Below, piece by piece: positions 43,527 through 52,548 of a stretch of 64,000 nucleotides of DNA. Source of the DNA: Planctomycetes bacterium ADurb.Bin069 (GTDB taxonomy: Bacteria; Planctomycetota; UBA8108; UBA8890; UBA8898). The first letter of the stretch is position 1; every line of letters starts with the position of its first letter. The notes under the pieces are model-generated. The model was not told the DNA's origin. It did no database searches and was given only the letters and a program-made list of their open reading frames with translations. Both the position numbers and the translations under genes were made by a program. The DNA is taken from positions 1-64,000 of the forward strand of contig MWEK01000019.1 of NCBI GenBank assembly GCA_002070955.1, read 5' to 3'.

Positions 43527-43629
43527 CGCAAACTCCTTTGCTGCGGGTTGAGCGGGCCCGCGCCGGGCGGCGCCCTTCGCGGACGACATGATACGCGCTC
43601 CGGCGTCCGGGGACAAGAGGGTGCGGCAT

Positions 43630-44829
43630 TCAGCGCCGGCGTTTCCCGAGCTCCTGGACGAACGCGGCCATCCGGCGCGTGGCTTCCTTGATCGCCTCGA
43701 TGTCCGTGGCGTAGGAGCAGCGCAGGAAGCCCTCGCCCGAGGGGCCGAAGGCGCTTCCGGGGATGCAGGCCACGTTCTGCTCATCGAGCAGCCGCAGCGC
43801 GAAATCCTTCGAGCTCAGGCCGCGGCCGCCGATGTAGGGAAAGACGTAGAACGCGCCGTTCGGCGTCGGGCACGGGAGGTTCATGGCGTTGAGCTCGGCG
43901 CAGATGAAATTGCGGCGCTGCGCATACGAGGCGCGCATCGCTTCGGTGTCGGAGGGGCTCTTCAAGGCTTCGATGGCGGCCTTCTGGCTCAGGATCGGCG
44001 CGCACATCATGGTGTACTGGTGGATCTTCATCATGGCTTCGCTCAGGTCGGGCGGCGCGCAGGCGTACCCCAGCCTGAAGCCGGTCATGGCCCAGCCCTT
44101 GGAGAAGCCATGGAGGAAGATCGTCCGCTCCTTCATGCCGGGCTCCGCGGCGATGCTCGCGCGCTCGCCCGCATAGGTGAGCTCGGAGTAGATTTCGTCG
44201 GTGATGAGGAGCAGGTCGCGTTCCTTGACGAACGCGGCGATCTCGCGCGCATCGGCGGCCGTGAGCGTCGCGCCGGTCGGGTTGGTCGGGAAGTTGACGA
44301 GGAGCGCCTTGGTCCGCGGCGTGGCGTGCTTCCTGAGCAGGGCGCCCGTGAGTCTGAAGCCGTTCTCGGGCGATGTCGGCACGGCCCGGGGCACGCCGTG
44401 CGCCATGACGATCTCCGGGGCGTAGCTGACGAAGCACGGTTCGTGGTACAGGATCTCGTCGCCGGGCTCGATCACGGCCCTGAGGGCGAGGTCCAGCGCC
44501 TCGCTGACGCCCACGGTGACGAGGATCTCGGTCTCGGGGTCGTAGCGGACGCCGAAGGCGCGGCCGATATAGTCGGCGATGGCGCGCCTGAGGCCCGGCA
44601 GTCCGCGGTTCGAGGTGTACGTCGTGGCGCCGCGGTCCAGGGCGTAGATCGAGGACTCTCGAATCCTCCAGGGCGTGACGAAGTCCGGTTCGCCGATGCC
44701 GAGGCTGATGACGCCGGCGCGGGCGCTCACGATATCGAAGAAATCCCGGATTCCGGAACGGGGGAGGCCCCGAATGTGCCTCGCGACGCGATCAGGAGAC
44801 CTGGAGCCGCTCATCCTTGTGGTCCGCAT
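43630..44829 (-). CDS. PLP-dependent class I/II aminotransferase
   Basis: 399 aa; the ATG at 44814 is also possible. AspC-type fold I: LGIGEPDF, YTSNRGLPGLRRAIADY, NFPTNPTG (179-186), TDEIYSEL (210-217) and FLHGFSKGWAMTGFRLGY with PLP Lys244. Similar proteins are annotated aspartate/aromatic aminotransferases; substrate not assignable. The 5' end overlaps the upstream Lrp-type gene by 38 bases (or 23), so the two are translationally linked. Confidence 0.85.
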   Translation of the reverse strand: MRTTRMSGSRSPDRVARHIRGLPRSGIRDFFDIVSARAGVISLGIGEPDFVTPWRIRESSIYALDRGATTYTSNRGLPGLRRAIADYIGRAFGVRYDPETEILVTVGVSEALDLALRAVIEPGDEILYHEPCFVSYAPEIVMAHGVPRAVPTSPENGFRLTGALLRKHATPRTKALLVNFPTNPTGATLTAADAREIAAFVKERDLLLITDEIYSELTYAGERASIAAEPGMKERTIFLHGFSKGWAMTGFRLGYACAPPDLSEAMMKIHQYTMMCAPILSQKAAIEALKSPSDTEAMRASYAQRRNFICAELNAMNLPCPTPNGAFYVFPYIGGRGLSSKDFALRLLDEQNVACIPGSAFGPSGEGFLRCSYATDIEAIKEATRRMAAFVQELGKRRR

Positions 44830-45268
44830 GCATGAGGACGCCCTGGTCCTTGTAGACCTTGAGCATGAAATGCGTCGAGGTGGAGAGGACGCCCTCGATG
44901 GTCGCGAGTTTCTCGCTGACGAAGAGCGCCACGTCCTTCAGGTTCTCGCCCTTGACGAAGGCGAGCAGGTCGTAGGAGCCCGACATCAGGAACAGCGAGT
45001 CGACCTCGGGGAACTTGCTGATCCGGGTGGCGATGCGGTCGAAGCCCCCCTCCCGCTCGGGCGTGATCTTGACCTCGATCACGGCGCGGACGCGGTCCAG
45101 GTCCAGGTCGTCCTCGTTGACGATGGCCTGGTAGCCGCGGATGATGCCCTTCTTCTCGTAGGCGGCGATGCGGTCCTTGACCTCCTTCTCCGAGATGCCG
45201 AGCATCTTGGCGAGATTTTTCGGCGACTCGAGCGCGTTCTTGCGGAGCAGCTTCAAGAGTTCATCCAT
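44792..45268 (-). CDS. Lrp/AsnC family regulator
   Basis: 158 aa from the ATG at 45268 (GGGAG upstream). N-terminal helix-turn-helix (NLAKMLGISEKEVKDRIAAYEKKGIIRGY) and C-terminal RAM ligand domain (VIEVKITPEREGGFDRIATRI, SGSYDLLAFV, STSTHFMLKVYKDQG). Paired with an aminotransferase, a combination often conserved, it probably senses an amino acid handled by that enzyme. A palindrome lies upstream (45310-45325). Confidence 0.85.
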   Translation of the reverse strand: MDELLKLLRKNALESPKNLAKMLGISEKEVKDRIAAYEKKGIIRGYQAIVNEDDLDLDRVRAVIEVKITPEREGGFDRIATRISKFPEVDSLFLMSGSYDLLAFVKGENLKDVALFVSEKLATIEGVLSTSTHFMLKVYKDQGVLMHADHKDERLQVS

Positions 45269-45309
45269 GGCCGTTCTCCCGGGTAGGGGACCGAAGGCTA
45301 TCGTTTGTA

Positions 45310-45325
45310 CCGGTTCCGGAACCGG
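45310..45325. promoter_or_regulatory. 16-bp perfect palindrome upstream of the Lrp-type gene
   Basis: CCGGTTCCGGAACCGG, perfectly symmetric, 42 to 57 bases before the Lrp-type start. Lrp-family regulators often control their own gene through a palindrome at this distance. The GC-rich background makes chance a possibility. Confidence 0.4.
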
Positions 45326-45556
45326 GGCGCAACAGGGCGCGCGGACCGGGCCGGGTGCGCGTCCGCCCGCCCGGCTTTCACCACCGTTCAGCGCGGCGCA
45401 CCGCCGCGGACCCCGGTGGGGCTGGTTTCGGCCGCGCTCGTCGCCCGCGGAAAATCCCGCCGCGGCCGTTGACGCCGGGCGCTTCAAGCGCCGAACGGCC
45501 CGGAGTTCCGCGGCGCCTGACCGGCCGAACGTTGCGCTCCTGTGGCGCGGCCCCGA

Positions 45557-47446
45557 TCAAGCCGGCGGGTTTTCCGCCGGGCGGCGCTCGGCGCGCCACG
45601 CCGTCAGGTGGGCGCGGAAGATCGCGCCGTATTCGGCGTTCTTGCGCTCGCCGATGCCGTGGATGGCCAGGAAGTCCTCGGGCGTCTCCGGCTTGAGGCG
45701 CGCCAGCTCGCGCAGAGTCGCGTCCCCGAAGACCATGTAAGGCGGGATGTCGCGCGCCTTGGCGAGGGAAAGGCGCAGGGCGCGCAGCGACTCGAAGAGC
45801 TCGCGGTCGACTCCGTCCCAGGAGCGCAGCGCGGCCGCGGCGCGTTTCGCCTTCGGGGCCGCGGCGGCGGGCGGCGCGATGAGCCGCGGCGCCGCCTGGC
45901 CGCGGATCACGCGCCAGCCCAGGGGCGTGACCTTGAGCGTGCCCCATTCCTCGTCCTTCTCCAGACAGCCCTGAGAGACGAGCTGGTCGATCCAGAGCCG
46001 CACCTGTTTCTCCTCATGCTCCTTGAGAAGCCCGTGCGTGCTGAGGCGGTCATGGCCGTTGGCGGCGATCTTCGCTTCGCGCGCCCCCGTGAGCACCGCG
46101 GCGGTGTACTGGGCGCCGAAACGTTCCTGCAAGCGGACGACGCAGCAGAGGATCTTCTGCCCCGTGACCAGGGCGTCCTCCATGAGGACGATCTCGCCCA
46201 GGCACGCATCGCAGGCGCCGCAGTCGTCGCCCGCGAGCGTCTGGCCGAAGTACTCCGAGAGCAGCCGGTGGCGGCACGCGACGCCCGTCGCGTAGGCGTA
46301 CATGTCGGCGAGCTTGCGGCGCTGCGTCCGGGCGGACTCGCCGTCACCGTCGCCCAGGATCAGGAGCCAGGTGGCGTAGTCGCCGCCGCCGTAGAACACG
46401 GTGCACTCGGCCTCCAGGCCGTCGCGGCCGGCGCGGCCGCTCTCCTGCTGGTAGCATTCCAGCGACTTGGGAAGCCCCGTGTGAATCACGAACCGCACGT
46501 CCGGCTTGTCGATGCCCATGCCGAAGGCCACGGTCGCGACGATGATGTCGATCTCGTCGTTGCTGAAGGCGTCCTGGTTGCGGTGGCGGACGTCGTCGTC
46601 CAGGCCGGCATGATAGGGCCGGACGCGAAAGCCGCGCTTGGCGAGCGCCGCGCAGACGGACTCGACCTCCTTGCGGGTGATGCAGTAAACGATGCCGGAC
46701 CGGCCGCGGTGTCGCGCGAGCGCCTCCTCCAGTTGCGCGAACCGCGCCGCGCCGCGTTCCCGCGGGCGCACGCGGTACAAGAGATTGGGCCGATCGAAGG
46801 TGCCCACCAGGACGGACGGATCCCTCAGGGCGAGCTCGGACACAATGTCGTCCCTGACGCGCGGCGTGGCCGTGGCGGTGTAGGCGTGGACCCCCGCGCG
46901 CGGGAAGCGCTCCTTGAGCAGGCGCAGGGCCCGGTATTCCGGGCGGAAGTCGTGGCCCCAGTGGCTGATGCAATGCGCCTCGTCGATGGCGAAGAAGGCC
47001 ACGCGCGCCGCGGCGAGGAACTCGAGGAAGCTCGGCATGACGAGCCGCTCGGGCGCGGCGTAGAGGAGCTTGAGTTCTCCGCGGCGCGCCCGCGCGACGA
47101 CCTCGTGATGTTCTTCCGGAGCCTGGGCGCTGTGGAGGCAGCCGGCCGGGACGCCGTTCGCGGCCAGGGCGTCGACCTGATCCTTCATGAGCGAAATCAG
47201 GGGCGAGACGACGACGGCCGTGCCGTCCATGAGGAGCGCCGGCGCTTGGAAGCAGAGCGACTTGCCGCCGCCCGTCGGGAGGACGACGAGGGAGTCGCGG
47301 CCCGCGAGAACGCTCGCCATGGCCTCGCGCTGGAGCGGCAGGAAATCCTCGTAGCCCCAGTAGCGCGCGAGGACTTCGCGCAGGGGGGCCTCCGGCGCGG
47401 CGCTCCGGCGGGCGGCGGCGTTGTCGCACGCAACCTCATTTCTCAT
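45557..47446 (-). CDS. recQ: RecQ-type DNA helicase
   Basis: 629 aa. Walker A LPTGGGKS (56-63), DEAH (155-158), SF2 motifs ATATPRVRDD, FGMGIDKPDVRFVIH and QQESGRAGRDG. Zinc-binding cysteines about 395-420 (CRHR...CGACDAC), a winged-helix region about 430-530, and an HRDC domain at about 545-625 (LAKARDIPPYMVFGDATL). A 3'-to-5' helicase in recombination and replication restart. Divergent from proS. Confidence 0.95.
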   Translation of the reverse strand: MRNEVACDNAAARRSAAPEAPLREVLARYWGYEDFLPLQREAMASVLAGRDSLVVLPTGGGKSLCFQAPALLMDGTAVVVSPLISLMKDQVDALAANGVPAGCLHSAQAPEEHHEVVARARRGELKLLYAAPERLVMPSFLEFLAAARVAFFAIDEAHCISHWGHDFRPEYRALRLLKERFPRAGVHAYTATATPRVRDDIVSELALRDPSVLVGTFDRPNLLYRVRPRERGAARFAQLEEALARHRGRSGIVYCITRKEVESVCAALAKRGFRVRPYHAGLDDDVRHRNQDAFSNDEIDIIVATVAFGMGIDKPDVRFVIHTGLPKSLECYQQESGRAGRDGLEAECTVFYGGGDYATWLLILGDGDGESARTQRRKLADMYAYATGVACRHRLLSEYFGQTLAGDDCGACDACLGEIVLMEDALVTGQKILCCVVRLQERFGAQYTAAVLTGAREAKIAANGHDRLSTHGLLKEHEEKQVRLWIDQLVSQGCLEKDEEWGTLKVTPLGWRVIRGQAAPRLIAPPAAAAPKAKRAAAALRSWDGVDRELFESLRALRLSLAKARDIPPYMVFGDATLRELARLKPETPEDFLAIHGIGERKNAEYGAIFRAHLTAWRAERRPAENPPA

Positions 47447-47551
47447 GGCAGACGATCAGCAAGCTCCATGCCGGCGTACGGCCCGCTATTGTGGAGACTC
47501 GATCCCGGTCTTGCAAGCCGGCGCCCCGGCGGGCGGCGCGGCCGGGCCGGA

Positions 47552-47580
47552 TTGACTTTTAAGCCCCGCAACGCTACGTT
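47552..47580 (+). promoter_or_regulatory. Putative proS promoter
   Basis: TTGACT (47552-47557), 17-base spacer, TACGTT (47575-47580). The -10 is weak (three of six). Leader of about 60 bases before the TTG at 47647. Confidence 0.35.
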
Positions 47581-47646
47581 TGCGTAACACGCCTCCCGGA
47601 CGCCCTCGGGGAGGCGGGGTCCCCGTTGCTTCGGAAGGAGCCGCCC

Positions 47647-49173
47647 TTGGCACAGCAAGACAAGCACGCGATCAGCCCTCGCCGCGACGAGGATTACCCG
47701 GAGTGGTACCAGCAGGTGGTCGGCGCCGCCGAGCTCGCCGAGCCGAGCTCGGTGCGCGGCTGCATGGTCATCAAGCCGTGGGGCTACAGCTTGTGGGAGC
47801 GCATTCAGGCGGGCCTCGACGCGATGTTCAAGGCCACGGGGCATGTCAACGCCTACTTCCCCCTCTTCATTCCCCTGAGTTACCTGGAGAAGGAAGCCGA
47901 GCACGTCGAGGGTTTCGCCAAGGAATGCGCGGTCGTAACGCACCACCGCCTCGAGGCCGGCCCTGACGGCAAGCTCGTGCCCGCGGGCAAGCTCGATGAG
48001 CCGCTCATCGTCAGGCCGACGTCGGAGACCATCATCGGCGCCGCGTACGCCAAATGGGTCCAGAGCTACCGCGACCTGCCGATCCTCATCAACCAGTGGG
48101 CCAACGTCGTCAGGTGGGAGCTGCGCACGCGCCTCTTCCTGAGGACGGCGGAGTTTCTCTGGCAGGAGGGCCACACCGCCCACGAGACCAGCGACGAGGC
48201 CTGGGTCGAAACCCGCAAGATTCTGGACGTGTACAAGACCTTCGCCGAGGAGCACCTGGCCATGCCGGTCCTGGCCGGCGAAAAAACGCCGGGCCAGCGT
48301 TTCCCCGGCGCCGTCAGCACCCTCTGCATCGAGGCCATGATGCAGGACCGCAAGGCGCTCCAGGCCGGAACGAGCCACTTCCTGGGCCAGAACTTCGCCA
48401 AGGCGTCGGGCATCGTGTACCAGACGCGGGAGGGCGGCCGGGAGTTTGCCTGGACGACTTCCTGGGGCGTATCGACGCGCCTGATCGGCGGCCTGGTGAT
48501 GGTGCACGGCGATGACGACGGCATGGTGGTGCCGCCCCGCGTGGCGCCGAGCCACGTGGTCCTGCTCCCCATCGTCCGCAAGGAGCAGGAGCGCGCTCCG
48601 ATCATGAACTACTGCGAAAGCCTCGCCGCGGCGCTGCGGGCCCGGTCCTACCACGGCGCGCCCGTCGGCGTCGTCATCGACGGCCGCGACATGAATGCGG
48701 GCGAAAAGGGCTGGCAATGGATCAAGCGGGGCATCCCGCTTCGTGTGGAGGTCGGTCCCCGCGACATGGAGAAGGGGGCCGTATTCGCCGGCCGGCGCGA
48801 CAAGGGGCCGCGCGAGAAAGCCAGTCAGTCCAGGGAGGCCTTCGTCGCCGGCATCGCGGCGACGCTGGACGAGATCCAGCAGAACTTGCGCGAGCGCGCC
48901 GCCGCGTTCCAAGCGGCCCACACCCGCGCCATCGACGCCTGGGACGATTTCGCCGCCTTCTTCACCCCCGCCAACGCCGAGAAGCCCGAGATTCACGGCG
49001 GTTTCGCCATGGCGCACTGGTGCGATGGCGCGGCGTGCGAGGGGAAGATCGCCGACCAGCTCACCGTCACGATCCGTTGCGTGCCCCTTGACCGCGGGCA
49101 GGGAGGGCCGGGAAAGTGCATCGTGTGCGGCAAGGCTAGCAGCGGGCGGGTGGTCTTCGCGAAGGCGTATTGA
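47647..49173 (+). CDS. proS: Prolyl-tRNA synthetase, archaeal/eukaryal-like type
   Basis: 508 aa from the TTG at 47647, chosen because GGAAGGAG sits 6 bases upstream; a TTG at 47626 has no such site. Class II motifs: WGYSLWERIQAGLD, RPTSETII, RWELRTRLFLRTAEFLWQEG, and TTSWGVSTRLIGGLVMVHGD. Anticodon domain about 310-410. The C-terminal zinc-binding domain has CDGAACEGK and CIVCGK and ends with AKAY. It lacks the editing insertion of the bacterial-type enzyme. Charges tRNA-Pro. Confidence 0.95.
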   Translation: MAQQDKHAISPRRDEDYPEWYQQVVGAAELAEPSSVRGCMVIKPWGYSLWERIQAGLDAMFKATGHVNAYFPLFIPLSYLEKEAEHVEGFAKECAVVTHHRLEAGPDGKLVPAGKLDEPLIVRPTSETIIGAAYAKWVQSYRDLPILINQWANVVRWELRTRLFLRTAEFLWQEGHTAHETSDEAWVETRKILDVYKTFAEEHLAMPVLAGEKTPGQRFPGAVSTLCIEAMMQDRKALQAGTSHFLGQNFAKASGIVYQTREGGREFAWTTSWGVSTRLIGGLVMVHGDDDGMVVPPRVAPSHVVLLPIVRKEQERAPIMNYCESLAAALRARSYHGAPVGVVIDGRDMNAGEKGWQWIKRGIPLRVEVGPRDMEKGAVFAGRRDKGPREKASQSREAFVAGIAATLDEIQQNLRERAAAFQAAHTRAIDAWDDFAAFFTPANAEKPEIHGGFAMAHWCDGAACEGKIADQLTVTIRCVPLDRGQGGPGKCIVCGKASSGRVVFAKAY

Positions 49174-49253
49174 GGCGGTCGGGCTAGGGCCGTTCGCGGA
49201 AACCGCCGCGGGTCCCCGCGCTTCGCAGCTTTCTTCCGATACGGATGATTGTA

Positions 49254-49259
49254 TATAAT
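49254..49259 (+). promoter_or_regulatory. TATAAT -10 before the FG-GAP operon
   Basis: A perfect TATAAT; the -35 region (near 49231) is weak (TTCTTC). Expected start near 49266, then GGAGAGGAGG and the ATG at 49290. Confidence 0.5.
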
Positions 49260-49289
49260 GTACCTACGCTCTGAAGGAGAGGAGGATCC

Positions 49290-51575
49290 ATGGGTTTTGC
49301 ATGCGCCAGTTTTCTGTGGGGGACCCTGTGTCTTCACGGCGGCGGGATGCCCCCTTTCGGCTTCGCGGGCCTGGAAATCTTCAAGGTCGGCCAGCGCGCC
49401 GCCCAGTTTGAAATCTCCGAGCTCAACGACGACGCCCTCGCCGACCTGGTCTTCATCGACAACGCGAAAGGCTCGGTCGCGTTCCTGCTCCAGCGCGCCC
49501 CGGGCGAGGCCGCCCAGTCCGACGCGACGGAGATCAACGATGTGGCCTCCGACAGGCGTTTCCGCCGCGCCGACAACTTGACCGAGAAGCGAATTCACGC
49601 CCTGGCGCTCGCCGACATGGACGGCGATGGCAAGCCCGATATCGCCTTCCACGGCGAGCCCGAGGGCCTCGAAATCCACTGGGGTGGCAAGAAGTGGGAC
49701 CAGGACCCCAAGATCTTTCCCGTGCATGACCCCCTGGCGAGCCCCCACTCGCTCAAGGCCGCCGATCTGGACGGCGACGGCCGCCCCGAACTCCTGCTCC
49801 TCACCAAGCGGGGCTATCGGATCTTTTCTCAGGCGCAGGGGATCGCCGCCGAGCGGCTCGTTCCGCTGGAGGGCAAGACGCTCCAACAGGCGTTCCTGGC
49901 CGACCTGGACGGCGACGGCCGCATCGACCTCCTCTACACCGCCCCGGGCGAACAGCAGGTCAGGATCAGGCTGGGAGAAGGCGCGGACTTCGGCCCGGAG
50001 CATGCCTTCCGCATCGGCTCGTTGAGCTTCCTGACCACCGGCGATGTGTCCGATGCGCCCGGCGAGGAGATCCTGGCCGTGCAGCAGAACCCCCTCAGGG
50101 TGAGCGTATTCGGGCTGGCGAAGCGCAAGAGCACCGGCGCTCTCGGTCGCATTCTGGCCTACGCGCTCCCCGGCGGCGCCGAGAGCGAGATCAAGGCCCT
50201 CGCCGTGGGCGACATCGACGGCGACGGCCTTCCCGACCTTTGCGTGGCGCTGGCCGACGGCGCCGACATCGGCGTCTTCCGCGGCGGGCCGGGCGGCGCC
50301 TTCGGCGCGCTCCAGCGCTGGCCGACGCTCGCCGAGGTCGAGGCGCTGATCTTCGCGGATGTCGAAGGGAAGCCCGCGCTCATCGTCATGAGCGCGCAGG
50401 AGAAAAGCCTCGGCGTCATGCGGTGGGACGGGCAGCGGCTCGCCTTCCCGCGCATCATCGGGCTGCCCGAGGCCCCGACCTGCTGCGTCAAGGTGCGCGG
50501 CGCGGAGGGGCGGGAGCTGCTCGCCGTCGGCATGAGCGGCGGGTCGAAAAACCATGTGCTCGCCCTAGGCGCCATCGAGGGGGATGCCTTCAAGGAAGAA
50601 GCCCGGCTGACCTTCGGCGGCCGCGTGAAGGGCGCGCTCGCCGGCGACTTCAACGGTTGCGGCCGCGAGGAACTGCTCGTCTTCCCCGCCTTCGCCGCGC
50701 CCGAGATCGTCGTCTGGGACGAACAGGGCGCGCCGCGAAAGCTCGATCCCACCCAGAGCGGCTCCAAGAGCCTGCTGGAGAAGGCCGAGGCGATCCAGGT
50801 GAGCGCGGGCGCCCTCTCCGGCAGCCCCGGCGCGGAGCTGCTCTTCGTCCAGAAGAACTTCATCCGCGTCATGCGCCTCGATGCCGGCGGCAAACTCGCT
50901 GTCGTCGATCAATACGACGCCGTGAGCGGCGCCGCGCTCGCCCAGGCCGTGGTCGCCGACACCGACGGCGATGGCCGGGCGGAGATTCTCGCCTACGACG
51001 GCGCGAGCAAGAAGCTTTTCCTCTTCAAGAAGGACGCCGACGGCCTCATGAAGCCCGTCGAGAGCCGGGAGCTTCCGGGACTCGGCGCCCAGCGGCTTAT
51101 CGCCGCCGACCTGAACGGCGACGGACGGCCGGAAATCGTGTGCGCGCGGCGCGGCGACGTGGCGATCCTCGTGAAATCCGACGAAGAACTCGCGCTCAGA
51201 AGCATCGCCTCGGCCGAGGTCAAGGAGCTGCGCCTGGCGCAGTTGGAGAGCGATGAACCCCGCGGCCGCGGTCAGGAAGGGCAGAACGTGTCGGTCCTGG
51301 AGGCGGGCGATCTGAACGGCGACGGCCGCAAAGACATCGCCTTCGTGACGACGAAGGACCTCAGGCTGCACGTTCTCGTTCTGGATGGCGACACGCTCAA
51401 GGAGGTCTTGGACTTCCCCCTGGTCGAGAAGAAGGCCGAGGGCTTCGGAAGGGCCGGGACCGTGCGACAGCTTCGCATCGGCGACGTGACGGGCGACGGG
51501 CTGGCGGATCTCATGGTGCTCCTCAACGATCGCCTGCTTCTCTATCCCCAGGACGCGCTACAGGGAGACATGTGA
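49290..51575 (+). CDS. Secreted FG-GAP/VCBS-repeat protein
   Basis: 761 aa. A weak signal-like N-terminus precedes eight calcium-binding loops of the DxDGDG type: DMDGDGKPD, DLDGDGRPE, DLDGDGRID, DIDGDGLPD, DTDGDGRAE, DLNGDGRPE, DLNGDGRKD and DVTGDGLAD, each between beta strands, making an integrin-alpha-like propeller. Possibly an adhesion or scaffold protein outside the cytoplasm. Next gene starts 1 base after its stop. First gene of a compact five-gene run. Confidence 0.8.
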   Translation: MGFACASFLWGTLCLHGGGMPPFGFAGLEIFKVGQRAAQFEISELNDDALADLVFIDNAKGSVAFLLQRAPGEAAQSDATEINDVASDRRFRRADNLTEKRIHALALADMDGDGKPDIAFHGEPEGLEIHWGGKKWDQDPKIFPVHDPLASPHSLKAADLDGDGRPELLLLTKRGYRIFSQAQGIAAERLVPLEGKTLQQAFLADLDGDGRIDLLYTAPGEQQVRIRLGEGADFGPEHAFRIGSLSFLTTGDVSDAPGEEILAVQQNPLRVSVFGLAKRKSTGALGRILAYALPGGAESEIKALAVGDIDGDGLPDLCVALADGADIGVFRGGPGGAFGALQRWPTLAEVEALIFADVEGKPALIVMSAQEKSLGVMRWDGQRLAFPRIIGLPEAPTCCVKVRGAEGRELLAVGMSGGSKNHVLALGAIEGDAFKEEARLTFGGRVKGALAGDFNGCGREELLVFPAFAAPEIVVWDEQGAPRKLDPTQSGSKSLLEKAEAIQVSAGALSGSPGAELLFVQKNFIRVMRLDAGGKLAVVDQYDAVSGAALAQAVVADTDGDGRAEILAYDGASKKLFLFKKDADGLMKPVESRELPGLGAQRLIAADLNGDGRPEIVCARRGDVAILVKSDEELALRSIASAEVKELRLAQLESDEPRGRGQEGQNVSVLEAGDLNGDGRKDIAFVTTKDLRLHVLVLDGDTLKEVLDFPLVEKKAEGFGRAGTVRQLRIGDVTGDGLADLMVLLNDRLLLYPQDALQGDM

Positions 51576-51576
51576 C

Positions 51577-52548
51577 ATGCGGCGGCTTCAAGCGGCGGCA
51601 ATGGCGGCGGCAATGGCGGCGGCCCTCGGACTGCGGGCGGCGGAGAGCGGCGCGCCGGAGCGCGTCGAGGTCAAGCTTCGCGGCGGCTGCACGGTGGTCG
51701 CGGACATCATCAAGGAGAGCGCCGAAACGCTCTACCTGGACCTCGGGTTCACGGTGCTGGCCGTGCCGCGCAAGGAGGTGCTCCAGGCGAGCGTCGGCGA
51801 GGAAGCCGCCGCCGCGACGGTGCGCAAGGACATTTACTTCGTCGGCACTCTCGCCCCGGGGCCGATCAAGCGCAAGGCCGAGGAATTCGGTGAAGCGGTG
51901 GTGCGGGTGGGCACGCCGCAGGGCCAGGGCTCGGGTTTCATCATCGATCCTGAGGGCGGTTACGTCGTCACGAACCACCACGTCATTGCCGAGGAGCGCA
52001 AGATCCACGTCACCGTGTTCCGCCGCGACGGCCAGGAACTGGCGCGGGAGACCATCGGCGATGTGGAGATCGCGGCGCTCAACGAGACGTTGGACCTCGC
52101 GCTCCTCAGGCTGCCCGCGGACAAGCGCGCCGGCCTGAAGCACGTCTACCTCGGCGACAGCGCGCAAACGGCGGTCGGCGATGCCGTGTTCGCCATCGGG
52201 AGCCCCCTCGGCCTGGAGCGCTCGGTGAGCGAGGGCATCATCAGCATGCGGAACCGGCCGTTCGACGGTCTGGTCTACCTGCAGACCACGGCCGCGATCA
52301 ATCCGGGCAACAGCGGGGGTCCGCTTTTCAACGAGCGCGGCGAGGTGATCGGCATCACCAACATGAAAGTCATGTACGGGGAGGGGCTCGGTTTCGCCAT
52401 CCCCGTTGATTACTTGAAGGACTTCCTGCAGAATCGCGATGCCTTTGTGTTTGACAAGGACAACCCCAACACCGGGTGGCGCTACCTGCCGCCGCCCCCC
52501 AAGCCCAAGGCCGCCGCGCCGGCGCAAGCAAAGGAGGACGTGAAATGA
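51577..52548 (+). CDS. Secreted trypsin-like serine protease (HtrA-like core, no PDZ)
   Basis: 323 aa with signal peptide to about residue 22. Residues 30-85 are a small beta region. The S1C protease core has His135 (TNHHV), Asp173 (TLDLALL) and Ser246 (NPGNSGGPL). HtrA proteins normally carry one or two PDZ domains after the core; here there is only a proline/lysine-rich tail. It sits after the FG-GAP gene and overlaps the next by 4 bases. Confidence 0.87.
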   Translation: MRRLQAAAMAAAMAAALGLRAAESGAPERVEVKLRGGCTVVADIIKESAETLYLDLGFTVLAVPRKEVLQASVGEEAAAATVRKDIYFVGTLAPGPIKRKAEEFGEAVVRVGTPQGQGSGFIIDPEGGYVVTNHHVIAEERKIHVTVFRRDGQELARETIGDVEIAALNETLDLALLRLPADKRAGLKHVYLGDSAQTAVGDAVFAIGSPLGLERSVSEGIISMRNRPFDGLVYLQTTAAINPGNSGGPLFNERGEVIGITNMKVMYGEGLGFAIPVDYLKDFLQNRDAFVFDKDNPNTGWRYLPPPPKPKAAAPAQAKEDVK

